From Magnetospirillum sp. (GTDB taxonomy: Bacteria; Pseudomonadota; Alphaproteobacteria; Rhodospirillales; Magnetospirillaceae), in the NCBI GenBank assembly GCA_024707145.1, contig JANQAI010000012.1, positions 62,001 through 126,000 on the forward strand: a DNA stretch of 64,000 bases. Reading direction: 5' to 3'. This document shows positions 41,515-52,905 of this stretch, in pieces. The notes under the pieces are model-generated. The model searched no databases, was not told where the DNA came from, and worked only from the letters and a program-made list of their open reading frames with translations. Each line of letters starts with the position of its first letter. Position 1 is the first letter of the stretch. The translations under genes and the position numbers were made by a program.

Positions 41515-41979
41515 TTATGCCGAAAGGACGGGCTGGGCGCAAGCACTTTTTTCGGGATTCTGCAAAGGCACCGGGCGAAAGGCGCCGCGCTTGGCATCCA
41601 GGCGGTGGGCCTGGGTCAGGACGGCCTGGCCGTCGAGCACGCCGACGATGACCCACGCCAGATCGGGTTCGAAGGCCATGGCCCGGTCGGTGGCCGAGGG
41701 TTCGGCGGTGCCGTCGGTGTGGGAATGGTAGTGGCCGACGATGCGGTCCTTGCCGCCCGCCTCGCGCAGTTCCTTCTCCAGCTTCAGGCGGGCCGCCGGG
41801 TCCAGTTCGAAGCGGTCGCCGGTGGCGGCCAGCAGGTTGGCCGCCGGCACCACCCGGGTGACCCGGACCAGCTGGCCCTTGCCGCGGCCGACGATCAGGC
41901 CGCAGGCCTCGGCCGGAAAGGCCGCCTCGGCGGCATCCACCGCCTGTTTCAGCAACTGGGCGTCGATCTGCAGGATCAT
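41515..41979 (-). CDS. JAMM/Mov34 (MPN) family metalloprotease-like protein
   Basis: 154 residues. The complete JAMM zinc site is visible: Glu in 'PAEACGLIVG' (about 24), then H-x-H-x10-D in 'GHYHSHTDGTAEPSATDRAMA' (about 83-96). Bacterial JAMM proteins of this size remove ubiquitin-like or sulfur-carrier tails (for example with ThiS/MoaD-like partners) or act in cysteine/siderophore sulfur transfer. No carrier-protein gene is adjacent here, so the partner is unknown. It starts one base before the stop of the upstream membrane-protein gene. Confidence 0.88.
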   Translation of the reverse strand: MILQIDAQLLKQAVDAAEAAFPAEACGLIVGRGKGQLVRVTRVVPAANLLAATGDRFELDPAARLKLEKELREAGGKDRIVGHYHSHTDGTAEPSATDRAMAFEPDLAWVIVGVLDGQAVLTQAHRLDAKRGAFRPVPLQNPEKSACAQPVLSA

Positions 41980-41980
41980 G

Positions 41981-42340
41981 TCAGCGTCCCGCCGGCGCTT
42001 CCGGCGCCAGTACGAAGCTGCCCATCACCTTGCCCTCGGCGGGATCGAGCACCAGCAGGCGGTCGGCGCCGCCCCCGGCCAAGCGCAGCACCACGCGCTC
42101 GCCCACCACTAGGGTCTGCTCCACCCGGCTGCCGGCGGGCACCGGAATGGCGACCGCGCCGAACTCGGCCACCGGCGCGCTGACGGATGCCGCCGGTCGC
42201 GGCTTGCCGCCGCTCTTGCTGGTGGTCATCAGGCCGTAGACCAGCAAAGCCAGCCCGGCCAGCAGCAGAAACCCCATGAACGCAACCAGAGCCTTGATCG
42301 CCTTGATGCCTTGCACTTCAATCCCCGCACGGAAATTCAC
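41981..42340 (-). CDS. Single-pass membrane protein (DUF6476-like)
   Basis: 119 residues from a GTG at 42340. One membrane helix 'ALVAFMGFLLLAGLALLVYGLM' (about 17-38) with a short cytoplasmic N-terminus. A periplasmic beta-rich domain follows with 'AIPVPAGSRVEQTLVVGERVVLRLAGGGADRLLVLDPAEGKVMGSFVL'. The combination matches small alphaproteobacterial proteins of unknown function. It is divergent from rluD with only 11 bases between starts, so their promoters overlap the coding ends. Confidence 0.7.
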   Translation of the reverse strand: MNFRAGIEVQGIKAIKALVAFMGFLLLAGLALLVYGLMTTSKSGGKPRPAASVSAPVAEFGAVAIPVPAGSRVEQTLVVGERVVLRLAGGGADRLLVLDPAEGKVMGSFVLAPEAPAGR

Positions 42341-42351
42341 CGAGAGCGCCC

Positions 42352-43332
42352 ATGCCCGCCGAAACCATCATGCTGACCCCCGCCCCCGTTACCCCCGAAG
42401 AGACGGGCCAGCGGCTGGACAAATGGCTGTCGGCGCGACTGCCCGAGCTGTCGCGCACCCGCGTCAAGTCGTTGATCGAGCAGGGCCAGGTCAGCCTGGG
42501 CGTTGCGACCATAGCCGACGCGTCCGCCAAGGTCAAAGCCGGCCAGGAATTCACCGTGGCGGTGCCGCCCGACGCCCCTGCCGAGCCCGAGGCCCAGGAG
42601 ATCGCGCTGGCGGTGGTGTACGAGGACGACGACCTCATCGTCATCGACAAGCCCGCCGGCATGGTGGTGCACCCCGCCCCCGGCAGCCCCGACCAGACCC
42701 TGGTCAACGCCCTGCTGGCCCATTGCGGCGAATCGCTGTCGGGGATCGGCGGGGTACGCCGCCCCGGCATCGTCCACCGCATCGACAAGGACACCAGCGG
42801 CCTGCTGGTGGTGGCCAAGAACGACCGCGCCCATCACGCCCTGTCCGAGCAGTTCGCCACCCACTCGCTGGAACGCGCCTACAAGGCGGTGGTCTGGGGC
42901 GTGCCCAATCCGCCCAAAGGCGAGATTGAAGGAGCCATCGGGAGATCGCCCAATGATCGCAAGAAAATGGCTATCGTCAGCCATGGCGGGAAGCATGCGC
43001 ACACCCGTTACCGAGTGATCAGGCCATACGCCACAGGCGCTTTGAGCCTGGTGGAGTGCCGCTTGTCTACCGGGCGCACGCACCAGATCCGGGTGCACAT
43101 GACCTCCATCGGCCATCCCCTTGTGGGAGATCAGACTTACGGTCGCTCGCGTGCCGCCAAGCTCAGGGCTATACCAGAGGAAGGACGGGCGTCGCTGGCG
43201 GCCTTCCCACGCCAGGCGCTCCACGCCTACCTGCTGGGATTTACGCACCCCACAACCGGTGAGGTAGTCCGCTTTGAGAGCGAATTACCCAATGATATCT
43301 GCGTCTTGCTTAAATTCTTAGAAGCTGTATAA
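42352..43332 (+). CDS. rluD: 23S rRNA pseudouridine synthase, RluD type
   Basis: 326 residues. An N-terminal S4 RNA-binding domain ('QRLDKWLSARLPELSRTRVKSLIEQGQV') is followed by the RluA-family catalytic domain with 'VIDKPAGMVVHPAPG', 'GIVHRIDKDTSGLLVVAK' (catalytic Asp in RIDxDTSG), 'GRTHQIRVHM..IGHPLVGD..YG' and 'RQALHAYLLGFTHP'. It modifies uridines in helix 69 of 23S rRNA (1911/1915/1917 numbering). From about 42960 to the end the base composition drops towards AT and the codon choice looks less biased than in the first half. An internal ATG at 42370 is an alternative start. Confidence 0.94.
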   Translation: MPAETIMLTPAPVTPEETGQRLDKWLSARLPELSRTRVKSLIEQGQVSLGVATIADASAKVKAGQEFTVAVPPDAPAEPEAQEIALAVVYEDDDLIVIDKPAGMVVHPAPGSPDQTLVNALLAHCGESLSGIGGVRRPGIVHRIDKDTSGLLVVAKNDRAHHALSEQFATHSLERAYKAVVWGVPNPPKGEIEGAIGRSPNDRKKMAIVSHGGKHAHTRYRVIRPYATGALSLVECRLSTGRTHQIRVHMTSIGHPLVGDQTYGRSRAAKLRAIPEEGRASLAAFPRQALHAYLLGFTHPTTGEVVRFESELPNDICVLLKFLEAV

Positions 43333-43344
43333 ATTCCCTATATA

Positions 43345-43370
43345 CTTGACCACCCTACTATGCCATTCTC
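43345..43370 (+). promoter_or_regulatory. Possible sigma-32-type promoter upstream of rpoH
   Basis: CTTGACC (43345-43351) followed after 10 bases by GCCATTCT is a partial match to the heat-shock promoter pattern CTTGAAA-N11-16-CCCATNT. Self-regulation of rpoH by sigma-32 is known in some alphaproteobacteria. The match is incomplete. Confidence 0.3.
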
Positions 43371-43383
43371 TCACAAACATTGA

Positions 43384-43400
43384 TGTGATATTAAATCACA
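43384..43400. promoter_or_regulatory. TGTGA-N7-TCACA inverted repeat upstream of rpoH
   Basis: TGTGAT (43384-43389) and ATCACA (43395-43400) are exact inverted repeats. The half-sites are those of Crp-family operators, but the spacing is N7 instead of the usual N6. It lies about 80 bases before the rpoH start in an AT-rich stretch. Confidence 0.35.
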
Positions 43401-43481
43401 GGACCGCCCTGGCTCGGGCAGTCCCCGGCGCCGGAAGCCCCCCCCCTTGCCTCCGGCGCGGAAGAGAGAGGAGATCGTGAG

Positions 43482-44366
43482 ATGACGGCCATATCTCCCG
43501 CCCTGTCCCTGGCGCCCGAGGGCAACCTCTCGCGCTATCTTCAGGAAATCCGCAAATTCCCCATGCTGGCTCCGGAAGAGGAGTACATGCTGGCGAAAAG
43601 CTATCGCGACCACGCCGATTACGCCGCCGCCAACAAGCTGATCACCAGCCACCTGCGCCTCGTCGCCAAGATCGCCATGGGCTATCGCGGCTACGGCCTG
43701 CCCATGGGCGAGCTGATCTCGGAAGGCAACGTGGGCATGATGCAGGCGGTGAAGCGGTTCGACCCGGACCGCGGCTTCCGCCTGGCCACCTACGCGATGT
43801 GGTGGATCCGCGCCGCTATCCAGGAATACATTCTGCATTCCTGGTCGCTGGTGAAGATGGGCACCACCGCCGCCCAGAAGAAGCTGTTCTTCAACCTGCG
43901 CAAGCTGAAAGGCCAGATGCAGGCCATCGAGGACGGCGACCTCAGCCCCGAGAACGTCCGCGCCATCGCCGAGGAACTGGACGTGGCCGAGGCCGACGTG
44001 GTCAGCATGAACCGCCGCCTGTCCAGCCCCGACCACAGCCTGAACGCGCCGGTGCGCGCCGATGGCGAGGGCGAATGGCAGGACTGGCTGGTGGACGAGC
44101 GCGACGACCAGGAAACCGAACTGGCCGAGCGCGAGGAACTGGGCCGGCGGCGCAAGATGCTGACCACCGCGCTGCGCTCGCTCAACGAGCGTGAACGCCA
44201 CATCCTGACCCAGCGGCGGCTGAAGGACAATCCGGTGACACTGGAGGACCTGTCGCAGCAATACGGCATCAGCCGCGAACGCGTGCGCCAGATCGAGGTG
44301 CGCGCCTTCGAGAAGCTGCAGAAATCCATGAAGAATGCCGCCATCGACCCGATCGGTCACGGCTGA
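43482..44366 (+). CDS. rpoH: RNA polymerase heat-shock sigma factor RpoH (sigma-32)
   Basis: 294 residues. Region 1.2/2 'LSRYLQEIRKFPMLAPEEEYMLAKSYRDH', 'NKLITSHLRLVAKIAMGYRGYGLPMGELISEGNVGMMQAVKRFDPDRGFRLATYAMWWIRAAIQEYIL' is complete. The RpoH box 'QKKLFFNLRKLK' identifies sigma-32. Region 4 ends with 'NPVTLEDLSQQYGISRERVRQIEVRAFEKLQ'. The start has GAGAGGAGATC upstream. A strong intrinsic terminator follows. Confidence 0.97.
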   Translation: MTAISPALSLAPEGNLSRYLQEIRKFPMLAPEEEYMLAKSYRDHADYAAANKLITSHLRLVAKIAMGYRGYGLPMGELISEGNVGMMQAVKRFDPDRGFRLATYAMWWIRAAIQEYILHSWSLVKMGTTAAQKKLFFNLRKLKGQMQAIEDGDLSPENVRAIAEELDVAEADVVSMNRRLSSPDHSLNAPVRADGEGEWQDWLVDERDDQETELAEREELGRRRKMLTTALRSLNERERHILTQRRLKDNPVTLEDLSQQYGISRERVRQIEVRAFEKLQKSMKNAAIDPIGHG

Positions 44367-44391
44367 CAGCCTGTTGCGGCAACAACAGCGG

Positions 44392-44418
44392 AAAGGGCGC
44401 CCAGCGGGCGCCCTTTTT
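44392..44418 (+). terminator. Intrinsic terminator after rpoH
   Basis: Stem AAAGGGCGCCC (44392-44402), loop AGC, stem GGGCGCCCTTT (44406-44416), continuing into TTTTTG. It is symmetrical enough to serve the converging minus-strand gene as well. Confidence 0.9.
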
Positions 44419-44420
44419 GT

Positions 44421-44918
44421 TCACGCGTTCTTCTTGGCGACCTCGTCGCCCCAATCCTCGATCAGGCGTTTCTGCGCCGCCTTCAGCGCCGCCACCCGGC
44501 GGTCGGTGGTGAAGGACAGCCACGAGGCCACCATGGGCGGCATGCTGAGATACAGCAGCCAGCCGATGCCCGAGGCGCCATAGGCCCACAGCAGCACACT
44601 GGCCTCGGACAGCAGGTTGAACGCCTCGTCCAGGGTGTGGACGCCGAACCATAGGTCGAACAGGAACTTGATGACGCCGGCGAAGTTCAGCCCGCCCACG
44701 CACAGCCAAGCGTACTTGCCGGCGCCCTTCTCGGTGGCCCAGGCGGCCACCGTGGGCAGCATGGTGAAGAACAGCAGGGTAACGGTGGGCAGCGAGAACG
44801 GCACCAGCGCGGCCAGGATCATCAGCACGACGATCTTGTTCATGCCGCCACCGCCGCCACCCTTCTTGGCTTTCGCCGCGGCCCTCGCTTGCGCCACCGC
44901 CGATTTCTTCTTGGCCAT
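44421..44918 (-). CDS. Hypothetical membrane protein
   Basis: 165 residues. A lysine/alanine- and glycine-rich cytoplasmic start ('MAKKKSAVAQARAAAKAKKGGGGGG') precedes four hydrophobic segments between about 27 and 130 ('IVVLMILAALVPFSLPTVTLLFF', 'YAWLCVGGLNFAGVIKFLF', 'SVLLWAYGASGIGWLLYL' and others). The C-terminus is charged ('RRVAALKAAQKRLIEDWGDEVAKKNA'). No family recognised. It starts three bases after the stop of the pseudokinase gene, so the two are probably one transcript. Confidence 0.75.
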   Translation of the reverse strand: MAKKKSAVAQARAAAKAKKGGGGGGMNKIVVLMILAALVPFSLPTVTLLFFTMLPTVAAWATEKGAGKYAWLCVGGLNFAGVIKFLFDLWFGVHTLDEAFNLLSEASVLLWAYGASGIGWLLYLSMPPMVASWLSFTTDRRVAALKAAQKRLIEDWGDEVAKKNA

Positions 44919-44921
44919 GGC

Positions 44922-46948
44922 CTACCACACCTTGAGGATGACGACGATGGTGGTGGTGATCAGCGCGACCAGGATGCCGGTCACCGCCGCCGTCTGCTTG
45001 CCGATGCGCGTGGCCTCCTTGTCGCGGTCGTCGTCATTGCCCTGGATGCGCTTGACCTCTTCCTCGGCGGCCTGGTACTGGGCCTGGGCCCAGGCGAAGT
45101 CGTTCTCGTCCTTGTCGCGCTCGCCGGGATTTTCCAGCAGGTTGAAAATCTCCACCACCGAGCCGCGCCGCACCAGCTTGCCCAGTTCCTTTTCCAACTC
45201 GCGCCTTTTCTCGCGGGAGTGATAGAGGGCCACCGCCGATTGGGCCAGCGAACCGACCCAGGCCGCCAGGGCGGGCAGCTGCTCGGGCCCCAGGCGGTAC
45301 TGGAACACGGCGAACAGGTTGAGCAGCGCCATGAACGCCCGCGACTGGTCGGGATCGCTCAGCTGCATCAGGTTGCGGTCGATGTCCGAGCGGGCACGGG
45401 CGCCCATGAAGGCGGCCACGTGGCGGTCCACCGGCCACTGCTTGGAATCGGAGCGCTTGGACGCGGCGGCGTTCAGCGCCGGCAGCAGTTCCTTCAACTC
45501 GGTGATGTACTCCTCGCCCACCAGCGGGCTCTGGCAGGGCAGCGCATCGTTCATCTCGTACAGGCAGCGCTCCAGGCCGAACCCCATGCCGGTCTGGGTC
45601 AGATAGTTCTTCAGCTCGCGGAAGTTGCCTTCCATCAGCGAGTTGTCGGGCGAATAGAACTTGCGCGCCTCGAACCACAGCTTGGGCACCTCGCGCACCA
45701 TCACCTCGGCCACCAGCCGGGTGTCGCCCTTCTGCGCCATGATCGCCGCCAGGGCGGTGCCGACGCCGTCGGGCATGGCGTTGAAGCCCTTGTAGCGGAT
45801 GGGCGCGGTGGGATCCAACAGCATCAGGACCTTGCACAACAGCAGGTCGGCCGCCACCCGGCGCTCGGTGCCGCCGTTGAGCACGGTGCGCACCATGTCG
45901 GCCACCACCTGGGCGCGCTCCTTGTCCTCCACGGCGCGGCGCAGCCACAGCTCCAGCTTGCCTTCCAGCACCGGGGGGATGGCCGCCTCCCAGTTGCGCG
46001 CCATGGCGGCCGCCAGTTCGCGGCAGTTGAAGTATTCCTTGCCGTTGAAGGGGAAGCCGCGCGCCGCCCGCTTCTCGTGGCGCGGCTGCAGCGGCGACAG
46101 GCGGCGGCCGGACAGCCACAGGTCCAGCGCCTCCACGTCCCAGCGCTGCTCGGGATCGTCGCACAGCAGGCCGCGCAGCAATTCCACGAAGGCCAGCGGC
46201 AGACGCTCGTCGCCCACCAGGGTGGAGTAGCTGCCCTGCTGGATCTTCAGCTTCAGCAGGGTGTCGTCATCCAGGTGTGCCACCGGATTGCGCCCCAGCA
46301 GCAGGAAGACCACGGTGACGCCCAGCGAATAAAGGTCGTCGGCATAGGTGCCCGAACCGCGCGCCACGTTGGAGGCCATGCCGGCTTCGACGGTCTCGAA
46401 CACCATGGGCTGGTCGAAGGCGGCCGGCGCGGTGACGCAGTCGCCGAGCGCGATGCGCTCGCCCCCTCGTCCATGAAGAACAGGTTGGTGGCGCGGATGG
46501 CGCGGTGGGTGATGCCGCGATTGGTCATCTCGCGGATGGCCGAGACCAGCGGCTCCACCACCTTGGGGGTAAGGGCGTATTCATCGATGCGTCGGCATTC
46601 GGCGCGCAGACTGGTCATCAGGCGCTTGCCCAGAGGGCGCTCGTAGACCACGGTCATGCACTGGCGGCCGGCGGGCGGCCAGTTCATCGCCCCCCACTCC
46701 ACCAACTGCATCATGCCGGTGGACTGCATGCCCTTGATGGCGCGCATGATGTTGACGCGCGGCGGCAGATCGGGTCGGCAGATCAGGGCGAACAGCTGGC
46801 GCTTGGCGTCGCGCTTGTCCTCGGCCACGAAGGCCTCGGCATTGGGCGTCGACATATCGGGCAGCGGCTGGTTGGAGCGAATGAGATAGCGATCCCGCAA
46901 CACCCCCGGGGGGCCGGCGGGGGCCGCAGCCTCCTGCTCTTCACTCAT
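44922..46948 (-). CDS. Tail-anchored pseudokinase-like protein (apparent frameshift)
   Basis: Composite of about 675 residues, with one base missing in the run at 46462-46466. A degenerate protein-kinase fold spans about 20-280: the HRD loop is 'THRAIRATNLFF' (catalytic Asp replaced by Ala), DFG is 'LGDC', there is no glycine-rich loop or VAIK lysine, yet 'DDLYSLGVTVVFLLLGRNP' and 'LLRGLLCDDPEQRWDVEALDLWLSGR' (lobe-C helices) are well kept. A long helical region of about 350 residues follows, then a single C-terminal membrane helix 'TAAVTGILVALITTTIVVILKVW'. It is thus a cytoplasmic scaffold or regulator anchored by its tail. The start is uncertain among 47011, 46969 and 46948. Confidence 0.75.
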
Positions 46949-47052
46949 CGCCTCAGCGGCTTCCGCCATTCTCGCGTCCGTCCATGTGGGCGTCGGTTCG
47001 TGGACCTTCATCCTTTGTACGGGGCGAAGGCCCAAGGCTCAAGCGACAAAGC

Positions 47053-47084
47053 AAAAAGGCCGGCCCCCCTAGGGCGCCGGCCTT
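47053..47084 (-). terminator. Intrinsic terminator after purA
   Basis: Minus-strand stem AAGGCCGGC (47076-47084) with GCCGGCCTT (47056-47064), an 11-base loop and a following TTT-rich tail (47053-47057). It lies 20 bases after the purA stop. Confidence 0.85.
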
Positions 47085-47103
47085 ACTCCATGCAATCGCC
47101 GAC

Positions 47104-48394
<1,291 letters not shown>

Positions 48395-48406
48395 ATCTAA
48401 CGTCCC

Positions 48407-49541
48407 CTACTCAACAGACTTGACGCCATCGGCCGCCAGCACGTGGCCGCAGCCCAACCGCTTCGCCTCGGCATCCGCATCGGCGGCCGCCGCCAGCCCC
48501 GCCACCGTCACCCAGCCCTGGGCGCGCAGCGCCTGGGCCCAGGCCCGCGGCGTGCCGGCGGGCACATAGATGCGGCGGGGCGGATTGGAGCCCGGCAGCA
48601 CCGCCAGCACCGAATCCATGAACACCGTGGCCCCGGTGGCCGGCTCGACGCCGCCCGCCAGGTAACGGCCGCCCCGGCCCAGCTCGCCCGACAGGTTACG
48701 GCCGAATAGGGTGAAGGCGATGCCGGCATGGTACTCGAAGCCGCGATTCTCCACCGGATCCACCGTCAGCACCACTTCCGGGGCGGCCTCGCCGATCAGC
48801 GCCACCACCTGGGCCAGGCGGTCGCGCGCGGCGGCGGCGGCCGGCGGCAGATCCAGCCCGGCGAGGATGCCCAACGCCCGGTCGGCCGGGCCGACCGCGG
48901 ACAGCAGCGCCGACAGTAGCGGCGCGGCAGGGCCCCCCATCGCCGCGACCGCGGCGGCGTCCTTGTGGTCCAGGCTGCCGCGCAGGGCGTCGCCCGCGCT
49001 CAGCTTCAACTCGTCCAACAGGGTGGGTACCAGGGTCGGCAGCGACAGGTCGATGGAGACGCCGGCCACGCCCAGGCTCCATCAGCGCCTCGGCCGCCAG
49101 AACCGCCACTTCGGCATCGGCGGCGGCGGAATCGCTGCCGATCAGCTCGATGCCGGCCTGGCCGAACTGGCGCTCGGGACGCAGCTGCGAGCCCTTCACC
49201 CGCAGCACCTGGCCGGCATAGGACAGGCGCAGCGGACGGGGCGCGCCGGCCAGCCGGGTGGTGGCGATGCGGGCCACCTGCGGCGTCATGTCGGCGCGCA
49301 CGCCCATCATCTTCTGGCTGAGGGGGTCCATGACGCGGAAGCTCTGCGACGCGGTGGCCGCGCCGGCCCCGGCCAGCAGGGTCTCCTCGAACTCGATCAG
49401 CGGCGGCTTGACCCGCTCGTACCCCTGCGCGGCGAAATGCGCCATCAGCCGCGAAACCACGTTGGCCTCGTGCTCGGCATCAAGGGGAAGGATGTCGCGC
49501 AGGCCCGCGGGAAGCAGCGCCCGGTTGGCAAATTCGTTCAT
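48407..49541 (-). CDS. hisZ: ATP phosphoribosyltransferase regulatory subunit HisZ (apparent frameshift)
   Basis: Composite of about 377 residues; one extra base near 49074-49081. HisZ is a histidyl-tRNA-synthetase paralogue that allosterically controls the short form of HisG. 'ALLPAGLRDILPLDAEHEANVVSRLMAHFAAQGYERVKPPLIEF', 'MGVRADMTPQVARIATTRL' and 'PLRLSYAGQVLRV', 'ERQFGQAGIELIG' belong to the class II fold; 'GFEYHAGIAFTLFG', 'LGRGGRYL' complete it. The anticodon-binding domain of true HisRS is absent. The start at 49541 begins the conserved 'NEFANRALLP'. It forms a transcription unit with purA. Confidence 0.92.
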
Positions 49542-49689
49542 GTGAAGACGTCTGGACCGTATCAGAAGCAATCACCCGCCGGCGGCGGGACGGCAACAGC
49601 ACGGTTTATCGCGTTTGCCCGGCAACGGCAAACGGAATGTGCGTCCCGTCCCCGCCACGGCGGCCATGCGAAGATCGCCGAACAGCGCG

Positions 49690-49724
49690 AAAACAACAGG
49701 GGGAGCGTCATGCGCTCCCCCTTT
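49690..49724 (-). terminator. Intrinsic terminator after serA
   Basis: A perfect 10-bp stem, AGGGGGAGCG (49698-49707) with CGCTCCCCCT (49713-49722), 5-base loop. On the minus strand it is followed by GTTGTTTT. Confidence 0.85.
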
Positions 49725-49745
49725 GCCATCACCTCGAACCGGCGA

Positions 49746-51323
49746 TCAGAACGACAGCGCCTTGGCCTGGACCACCTGCGGCAGGGAGCGCACTTCCTCG
49801 ATGATGGTGTCGGTCAGCGGCTGGTCCACCTGGGCGAGCAGGATGGCGTCGCCGCCCGGCTGGGCGCGGCCCAGGTGGAAGGTGGCGATGTTGACGCCGT
49901 GCCGCCCCAGCAGCGAGCCCAGGGCGCCGATGAAGCCGGGCTTGTCCTGGTTGGTGACGTAGAGCACGTGCGGGCCCAGTTCGGCCTCGATGGGAATGCC
50001 CTTGATCTCCACCAGGCGGGGCTTGTCGCCGCCGAACAGGGTGCCGGCCACCGAACGCGAGCGCGCCTCGGTGGTGACGGTGAGGCGCACCAGGGTGTGG
50101 TAGTCGCCCTCGCGCGCGTTCTTGGTCTCGGCCACCTCGATGTTGCGGTCCTTGGCGATCACCGGCGCATTGACCATGTTGACCGATTCCACCATGGGCT
50201 TGAGCAGCCCCTCCAGGATGATGGCGGTCAGCGGTTTGGTGTTGAGGCCGGCGACGCCGCCCTCGTACTCGATGGACACCGACTTCAGCGCGTGCTCGGT
50301 CAACTGGCCGGCGAAGCTGCCCAACTGGCCGGCCAGCTTCATGTACGGCCTCAGCTTGGGCGCGTCCTCGGCCGACACCGACGGCATGTTGAGCGCGTTG
50401 ATGACCGCACCGGTCAGCAGGTAGTCGGCCATCTGCTCGGCCACCTGGAGCGCCACGTTCTCCTGCGCTTCCGAGGTGGAGGCGCCGAGATGGGGAGTGC
50501 AGACCACCTTCTCGTTGCCGAACAGGATGTTCTCCTTGGCCGGCTCGGTCTTGAACACGTCCAGCGCGGCGCCGGCCACCTGGCCGGAGTCGATGGCCGC
50601 CTTCAGGTCCTCTTCCACCAGCAGGCCGCCGCGGGCGCAGTTGATGATACGCACACCCTTCTTCATCTTGGCGATGGACTTGGCGTCGACGATGCTCTTA
50701 GTCGCCTCGGTCAGCGGCGTGTGCAGGGTGATGAAGTCGGCCCGGGCGAACAGGGTGTCCAGGTCCACCTTCTCGATGGTCAGATCCTTGGCGCGCTCGG
50801 CCGACAGGAAGGGATCATAGGCCACCACCTTCATGCGCAGGCCCAGGGCGCGGTCGGCGACGATGGCGCCGATATTGCCGCAACCGATGATGCCCAGCGT
50901 CTTGCCGGTCAGCTCGACGCCCATGAACTTGGACTTCTCCCACTTGCCGGCATGGGTCGAGGCGTTGGCCTGGGGAATGTCGCGGGCCAGGGCGAACATC
51001 ATGGCGATGGCGTGCTCGGCGGTGGTCACCGAATTGCCGAAGGGGGTGTTCATGACGACGATGCCGCGCGCGGTGGCGGCGGGCACGTCCACGTTGTCGA
51101 CGCCGATGCCGGCGCGGCCGACCACCTTCAGGTTGGCGGCGGCGGCCAGGATGTCGGCGGTCACCTTGGTGTTGGAGCGGATGGCCAGGCCATCGTATTC
51201 GCCGATGATGGCCTTGAGCTCATCGGGGGCCAGGCCAACCTTGACGTCGGTTTCGATGCCGCGATCCTTGAAGACCTGGATGGCGGCGGCGCTCAGTTTG
51301 TCGCTGATCAGAACCTTTGGCAT
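49746..51323 (-). CDS. serA: D-3-phosphoglycerate dehydrogenase
   Basis: 525 residues, the long form with an intervening ASB domain and a C-terminal ACT domain. First step of serine synthesis. 'RAGIGVDNVDVPAATARGIVVMNTP', NAD motif 'LGIIGCGNIGAIVADRALGL', 'RIINCARGGLLVEEDL' (active-site Arg), the catalytic Glu in 'FKTEPAKE' and the His in 'TPHLGASTSEAQENV' are all in place. The ACT end 'NQDKPGFIGALGSLLGRHGVNIATFHLGR' binds serine in related enzymes. It lies 71 bases after serC on the same strand. Confidence 0.96.
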   Translation of the reverse strand: MPKVLISDKLSAAAIQVFKDRGIETDVKVGLAPDELKAIIGEYDGLAIRSNTKVTADILAAAANLKVVGRAGIGVDNVDVPAATARGIVVMNTPFGNSVTTAEHAIAMMFALARDIPQANASTHAGKWEKSKFMGVELTGKTLGIIGCGNIGAIVADRALGLRMKVVAYDPFLSAERAKDLTIEKVDLDTLFARADFITLHTPLTEATKSIVDAKSIAKMKKGVRIINCARGGLLVEEDLKAAIDSGQVAGAALDVFKTEPAKENILFGNEKVVCTPHLGASTSEAQENVALQVAEQMADYLLTGAVINALNMPSVSAEDAPKLRPYMKLAGQLGSFAGQLTEHALKSVSIEYEGGVAGLNTKPLTAIILEGLLKPMVESVNMVNAPVIAKDRNIEVAETKNAREGDYHTLVRLTVTTEARSRSVAGTLFGGDKPRLVEIKGIPIEAELGPHVLYVTNQDKPGFIGALGSLLGRHGVNIATFHLGRAQPGGDAILLAQVDQPLTDTIIEEVRSLPQVVQAKALSF

Positions 51324-51394
51324 TGCTTGTCCTTCCCCCGACGGGAAGGGAACGCCGGCCGCGGGTGCCGGCGCTCCGCCCCGATGGTTTTACG

Positions 51395-52573
<1,179 letters not shown>

Positions 52574-52905
52574 AAGGAAACCCTCCCTTGCAGAAGGGAC
52601 GCGGCCCGTTGGGGGGCCGTGGCCCGCGGCGGAGTGTAGCAGGGCCAGGGGGGCAAGCAAGCCCGCTCTTCGTCAAGGGCGCCGAATGCGCCGCGAGCGG
52701 CGCCCTGGCGCCCGCGAGCGGTCGAAAGCCGGCCATCACCCCGGCCGAATGACGTCGCCTCGCCCATCCATTGCGGGCGGACATACGCAAGGCCTAGAAC
52801 CACTGCGCGCAATAAATGTACAAGCCGCATCAACTATCGATTATCATTCAACCATACAGTTCATCGATCGCCCTGCAGAATGCAGACTTGCCAATGGAGA
52901 AGACC
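52574..52905. other. Intergenic region between serC and a hypothetical gene
   Basis: Divergent promoter region. The serC side has a GC hairpin (CGGCCCGTTGGGGGGCCG, 52601-52618) in the serC leader. The middle is GC-rich and featureless. The last 100 bases are AT-rich ('ATAAATGTACAAG', 'ATCGATTATCATTC') and probably hold the promoter of the gene at 52906. No further gene is supported. Confidence 0.5.

Noticed and set aside
44889-46646. A 585-codon plus-strand open frame
   Set aside because: Antisense shadow of the pseudokinase gene; no motifs.
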